Shown here: positions 6,001 through 9,597 of the stretch, in pieces
How the letters are laid out: each line of letters starts with the position of its first letter
Position numbering within the stretch: position 1 is the stretch's first letter
Origin: Methanospirillum hungatei
Lineage (GTDB): Archaea; Halobacteriota; Methanomicrobia; Methanomicrobiales; Methanospirillaceae
Assembly (NCBI RefSeq): GCF_020216685.1
Contig: NZ_JAIWNS010000200.1
Location: forward strand, 1 to 9,597
Reading direction: 5' to 3'
Length of the DNA: 9,597 nucleotides
The notes under the pieces: model-generated
What the model was told of the DNA's origin: nothing
Seen by the model: the letters and a program-made list of their open reading frames with translations, nothing else
Databases searched by the model: none
Made by a program: the position numbers and the translations under genes

Positions 6001-7917
6001 TTATGTTATCCGAAATCCTATCATGGTCATATCATCCTTTGCTGTCCAGGTTCCCTGATATGATGCCAGTTCCTGTATCACCAGTTCTCTCTGCTGTGCC
6101 ATTGGCAGGTGTGCCAGACGCACAAGGAGGGCAAGCAGCCTTTTTCTTCCGTATCCATGGCCGTGTTGTCCACCGGGCAGGTCCAGAATACCGTCGGTTA
6201 TCAGGTAATACCTGGATCCCGGGGTTATTGGGATCTGGTGGTCGGTGAAGACAATACTTTTCTTCTCCTGTGAAAACCCAAGATGCAACCGGTCTCCTGC
6301 TATCTCACGGACTCCTGTTTCATCGGCGATGATAAGGGGGAGTCCTCCGCCGGCAAAGAGTATCTCCTGCCTGTGAGTGTTCACTTTACAGAGTGCCATG
6401 TCAAGACCATTTTCAAGATGTTTCTTCTCAGACTGGGCTTTGAGGATCTGCTGGACCAGATGATGCAGTTTTGCAAGGATGGATGCGGGGGTGTCATCCG
6501 GATTTGCTGCCAGTATCTGGGTGAGGAGGGTGCTTGTCATCATGGTCATCAGAGCTCCTGGAACTCCGTGTCCGGTGCAGTCTGCAACGGCGATGAAAAA
6601 CCCGTCCGGTGCCTTTTTAAGGAGGTAATAGTCTCCCCCGACGATATCACGGGGCTTTATGATTGTAAAGTATTCGCAGAGGTGCTGGTTCATCTCTTCT
6701 TTTGATGGAAGGATGGACTGCTGAATCAGCTCTGCATAATAGAGAGAGTCAAGGATCTTCTCCTGGGATTGTGCAAGTTCCTCATGGGCCTGCATCAGTT
6801 CTGCCTTTGACTCTTTTAGTCTCTCTTTTGTCCGGAGTGTAGAGATGAGAAGGGCGAGGAGGAGGATAATTCCCAGAATGACTGCAAGGATGGTCTGCCA
6901 GTACTGGTTTAAGACCTCCTCTATGGTCGGTTTTCCATACTGGTCATAGGGTGGGAACTGAAGTGAGCGTAACATCTCATGGACCTTGGTGTGGTCCTGT
7001 GGAACGGCCCATCCTGCACCCCTGACTGCCTTTGCAGCCGGATCATCCTCTTCCATGTTGAGCAGGGCTACTGCCACATCCTTGCTCAGATCAGGATCGG
7101 TCCCGGTGATCGAGGCAAACGGCCACTCCGGATATAAAGGGGTGGAGAGAAGGTAGGGATAATGGGGATATTGGGCTTTTTGAGAGTTGAGGACGGTGAT
7201 ATCAGAGAGGTTTATCTTCCCTTCCTTCTCCATCCGTTCAAGTTGTGAACTCCGGACAGTCCCTGCATCAGCATCTCCAGAAAGAACGGAGAAGACCGAT
7301 GCATCATGAGTACCGGTGAAGTTCAGAGATTTAAAGTCTTTTTCCGGGTTTATTCCTCCTTCCTTAAGTTCAGCCCATGCTGCATGCCATCCGCCCAGTG
7401 AGGTCTTATCAACGGCTGCAAATTTCTTGCCCTTCAGATCCTCAAGGTCGGTGATGTCATTCCTGTCAGACCGGGTGAAGATAACTCCTCCGAAGACCGG
7501 CTGGGGATCAGGGTCGCCTGGTACCTGCAATGTTGCAATCCGCTGGGCAAGACCATAATATTCAAGGTAGGTATACACCGATGGATTTGCGGAGAGGAAA
7601 GAGATATTGTGTGCCAGTACGGCATCATTTATCTCATGAAAGTCAAGAGGTATTATGGTGAATTGTACGGGGGCCAGGGTTTTGTTCAGGTAATCCGCAG
7701 TCGGTCCCCATTCCTGCATGGCAATATCATATCCACGGTTTGCGAGGACTCCTATATTCACCGGATGGGTCGTTGCCGTCAGAAGTTCGTCCTGTTCACC
7801 GATGGTTACCGGATTCTCTGGCGAGGGGACAAATGCCATTCCAGGTCCGGATATCAGGCCTGTAAAAAGCAGGCAGAATATGATACCATAATATACCGTT
7901 CTGTGTATTCTGTTCAT
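6001..7917 (-). CDS. siaA: PhnD-like sensor fused to PP2C (SpoIIE/SiaA-type) phosphatase
   Basis: A membrane-bound Ser/Thr phosphatase of 638 residues from this start. Residues 1-29 form a signal peptide (M-N-R-I-H-R then a hydrophobic core). Residues about 51-320 form a periplasmic-binding-type domain of the phosphate/phosphonate PhnD family (V-N-I-G-V-L-A, then G-G-V-I-F-T-R-S-D and D-L-K-G-K-K-F-A), with four N-glycosylation sequons. A transmembrane helix lies at 339-360 and a coiled coil at 363-391. The PP2C domain at 393-638 starts with Q-Q-S-I-L-P-S and carries R-D-I-V-G-G-D-Y-Y (D429), V-A-D-C-T-G-H-G (D446), I-T-D-G (D575) and K-D-D-M-T (D629), so the metal site is complete. A GTG at 7950 would add 11 residues and overlap the upstream kinase gene by 13 bases; I prefer the ATG because it gives a compact signal peptide. 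By context it should dephosphorylate the SiaC-like protein. Confidence 0.93.
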   Translation of the reverse strand: MNRIHRTVYYGIIFCLLFTGLISGPGMAFVPSPENPVTIGEQDELLTATTHPVNIGVLANRGYDIAMQEWGPTADYLNKTLAPVQFTIIPLDFHEINDAVLAHNISFLSANPSVYTYLEYYGLAQRIATLQVPGDPDPQPVFGGVIFTRSDRNDITDLEDLKGKKFAAVDKTSLGGWHAAWAELKEGGINPEKDFKSLNFTGTHDASVFSVLSGDADAGTVRSSQLERMEKEGKINLSDITVLNSQKAQYPHYPYLLSTPLYPEWPFASITGTDPDLSKDVAVALLNMEEDDPAAKAVRGAGWAVPQDHTKVHEMLRSLQFPPYDQYGKPTIEEVLNQYWQTILAVILGIILLLALLISTLRTKERLKESKAELMQAHEELAQSQEKILDSLYYAELIQQSILPSKEEMNQHLCEYFTIIKPRDIVGGDYYLLKKAPDGFFIAVADCTGHGVPGALMTMMTSTLLTQILAANPDDTPASILAKLHHLVQQILKAQSEKKHLENGLDMALCKVNTHRQEILFAGGGLPLIIADETGVREIAGDRLHLGFSQEKKSIVFTDHQIPITPGSRYYLITDGILDLPGGQHGHGYGRKRLLALLVRLAHLPMAQQRELVIQELASYQGTWTAKDDMTMIGFRIT

Positions 7918-7937
7918 CTGAATACTCTGATTCCTGT

Positions 7938-9597
7938 TCACTCTCTCCACTTCCCATCCGGAACAAGGATCTCAAACCGTGCTCCTTTTCCTTCTTCACC
8001 AACTTCCCTGATGGTAAGATCGGTAATCGAGAGTATCTCCCGTGCCAGGAAAAGTCCTATTCCGGTATGGTTTCCAAACCCTCTGCCGAAAATATGGGCC
8101 TTATCTTTGAGAGGTATCCCGACTCCGTCATCTTCACAGATGATGATACAGTCATTATTCTTGTGTGCGATTGAAAACCGGATATACGTAATCTTTTTTC
8201 CATGGCGGATGGCATTCTCGATAAGGGTTGAGAAGACTTTTCTGATGATGGGGTCGGCATATACTAACAGCGAGGTGGAGATCTGGTTCTCTATCCGAAT
8301 GGCCCCGACATTAATCTCCCGTTTTGCAGACTCGATGATGGAATATATCTCCTGCCATCCTGAACTTGCAACTCCGAACTCTTCATACTCTCTCGTAAAG
8401 CCGATTGTAGCTTCGATCCTTTTTCCAGCCTCCTGGGCTTTGGTAATGTACTCATGGATGGCCTGTGGATCCGTGACCTCAAGGGCCAGGTCATGGTAGA
8501 AGTAGATTGCATTGAGAATATTGAGGATATCATGCCGGGTTAGGCCGGTAAGGAGTCTTAATTTTTGGTTTGACTGACTGATGGCCTCTTCCATCTGCTT
8601 GCGTTCGGTGATGTCGGTCAGTTGCTCAACGATGAGCTGAACATTCCCGTCATCATCAAGGATAGGGTTACTCCGGCAGATCAGGTACCGTTTCAGTTCA
8701 GGAACATACTTCTCAACCATCTCCTGTTTTTTACTCTGCAGTGCTTTTGATGTTGCACAGATCTCACAGGGTCTGGTTCGTCCGATGAAGGAGTAACATG
8801 GTCTTCCTGCGACCTCTTCAGGTGTGAGCCCCAGGGCATCATACCCGGCCTGGTTATACCTGATGATGGTATGATCCGGTTTTTGAATACCGATGATGTC
8901 AGGAATACCATTGAGCATCCCCTCAAGGAGGCGGTTTGCCTGTTTGAGTTCATCCTCTGCCTTCTTTCTTGCAGTCACGTCCCAGACGGTTGATATCATC
9001 AGAGTGCTCAGGGGAATCGGAATGTTCATGGCACTGATATAGGTGGTCTCTTCCCCTTCCCTGATGATGGGGACATCGTCCCAGTGCATCCTGCTTGGAT
9101 CACCGCTGGCACAGTCGGCAAGCACACACTCTCGTATCTGGTCTCGTACTTCAGGATCTTCGGAGATGTAATCCCAGAAAGCATCGGGTTCTGCCAGGGC
9201 TTTCTCAGGTATCCGGTAATATTTCAGGAAATTGGCATTATGATAGGTAAATGCAACCGTGGGCGATACAGAGTTGACGGCAACACCAATGGGAAGGTTG
9301 TCAAGAACTGTTCTGATGTATGCTTCTTTCTGGCGTACCACCTCTTCAGCCTGTTTTCTCTCAGTGATATCAAGGATCACTCCGATTAAGCCCTGTATGT
9401 TTCCGTTCTGATCAAGGAGTGTCGCCTTATAGAAGATGACATTATGCATTGTCCCATCAGCATACCGAACTTGTGCCTCATAGGTCTGTGTCTTTGGGGC
9501 ATCAAGGAGCTCTTTGTCTTTTGCATAATAGGTATCTGCAAGACTCTTTGGAGCAATGTCATATACCGTCTTCCCGACGATATCTTCTTTTGAAAGC
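7938..9597 (-). CDS. Multi-PAS sensor histidine kinase (5' end outside window)
   Basis: The frame is open to the right edge: 49 codons before the Met at 9449 continue a PAS domain (including D-I-V-G-K-T-V-Y-D and Y-E-A-Q-V-R-Y-A-D-G-T), so that Met is not the start. Numbering from it, the first PAS ends at about 33 (D-I-T-E-R-K-Q), a second spans 42-165, and a third 172-287. The third carries a cysteine set C218, C228, C231, plus C258, seen in many methanogen PAS domains. The kinase core has T-R-H-D-I-L-N (H306), N-box E-N-A-I-R-H-G (N412), G1 box E-D-D-G-V-G-I-P (439-446) and G2 box G-N-H-T-G-I-G (459-465), all intact. No membrane segment is visible in this part. It ends 20 bases before the phosphatase ATG, so it probably heads or belongs to the same operon. 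The signal is unknown. Confidence 0.94.
   Translation of the reverse strand, partial: LSKEDIVGKTVYDIAPKSLADTYYAKDKELLDAPKTQTYEAQVRYADGTMHNVIFYKATLLDQNGNIQGLIGVILDITERKQAEEVVRQKEAYIRTVLDNLPIGVAVNSVSPTVAFTYHNANFLKYYRIPEKALAEPDAFWDYISEDPEVRDQIRECVLADCASGDPSRMHWDDVPIIREGEETTYISAMNIPIPLSTLMISTVWDVTARKKAEDELKQANRLLEGMLNGIPDIIGIQKPDHTIIRYNQAGYDALGLTPEEVAGRPCYSFIGRTRPCEICATSKALQSKKQEMVEKYVPELKRYLICRSNPILDDDGNVQLIVEQLTDITERKQMEEAISQSNQKLRLLTGLTRHDILNILNAIYFYHDLALEVTDPQAIHEYITKAQEAGKRIEATIGFTREYEEFGVASSGWQEIYSIIESAKREINVGAIRIENQISTSLLVYADPIIRKVFSTLIENAIRHGKKITYIRFSIAHKNNDCIIICEDDGVGIPLKDKAHIFGRGFGNHTGIGLFLAREILSITDLTIREVGEEGKGARFEILVPDGKWRE

Noticed and set aside
7609..8499. A 296-codon plus-strand ORF
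   Set aside because: It crosses the junction of two well-supported minus-strand genes (the phosphatase and the multi-PAS kinase) and its translation mirrors their antisense.
9084..9389. A 101-codon plus-strand ORF
   Set aside because: It lies fully antisense to the PAS region of the kinase and shows no recognisable features.
1..9597. Many GATATC/ATATCC hexamers as a possible regulatory or uptake repeat
   Set aside because: They mostly fall in coding frames at Asp-Ile, Ile-Ser or similar codon pairs and show no regular spacing, so codon use explains them.

Overview
The window looks like a piece of a methanogenic archaeal chromosome, most likely from the order Methanomicrobiales and perhaps Methanospirillum-like. 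This is an inference. It rests on three sensor kinases that share a T-R-H-D-I-L-N histidine box, on an archaeal class III pilin signal (V-S-A-L-I-G-V-I-L) fused to a LamG domain, on REC-PAS-kinase fusions, and on moderate G+C with many short-spaced genes. No rRNA, tRNA, CRISPR array or insertion sequence was seen.

Layout. The left third is on the plus strand. It holds the 3' part of a receiver-PAS-histidine kinase gene (1-1434), a tiny antitoxin-tail-like ORF overlapping its stop (1431-1544), a small two-helix membrane protein with a cysteine motif (1620-1931), and a pilin-LamG surface protein (1967-3076). A 261-base convergent gap (3077-3337) follows. Everything to the right is on the minus strand and reads as one tightly packed operon, from the right edge leftwards: a multi-PAS histidine kinase cut by the window edge (9597-7938), a PhnD-like sensor/PP2C phosphatase (7917-6001), a SiaB-type protein kinase (5977-5438), a SiaC-type phosphoprotein (5435-5058), a PAS histidine kinase (5061-3808) and a stand-alone receiver (3739-3338).

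How the genes work together. The centre of interest is the SiaA-SiaB-SiaC partner-switch module, in the same gene order as the Pseudomonas siaABCD operon. In Pseudomonas, the phosphatase SiaA and the kinase SiaB set the phosphorylation state of SiaC, and unphosphorylated SiaC activates the diguanylate cyclase SiaD. Here the fourth position has no GGDEF protein. It holds a histidine kinase that overlaps siaC by 4 bases and begins with a helical stalk (pattern DYxxLxxxYxKxxxRMDKILxIAD), which I infer could be the SiaC docking site. The proposed circuit is: extracellular ligand on the PhnD-like domain, then PP2C activity, then SiaC phospho-state, then the histidine kinase, then the CheY-like receiver. 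A Ser/Thr partner switch would thus feed a His/Asp relay. The genes are visible in the sequence; the wiring is inference.
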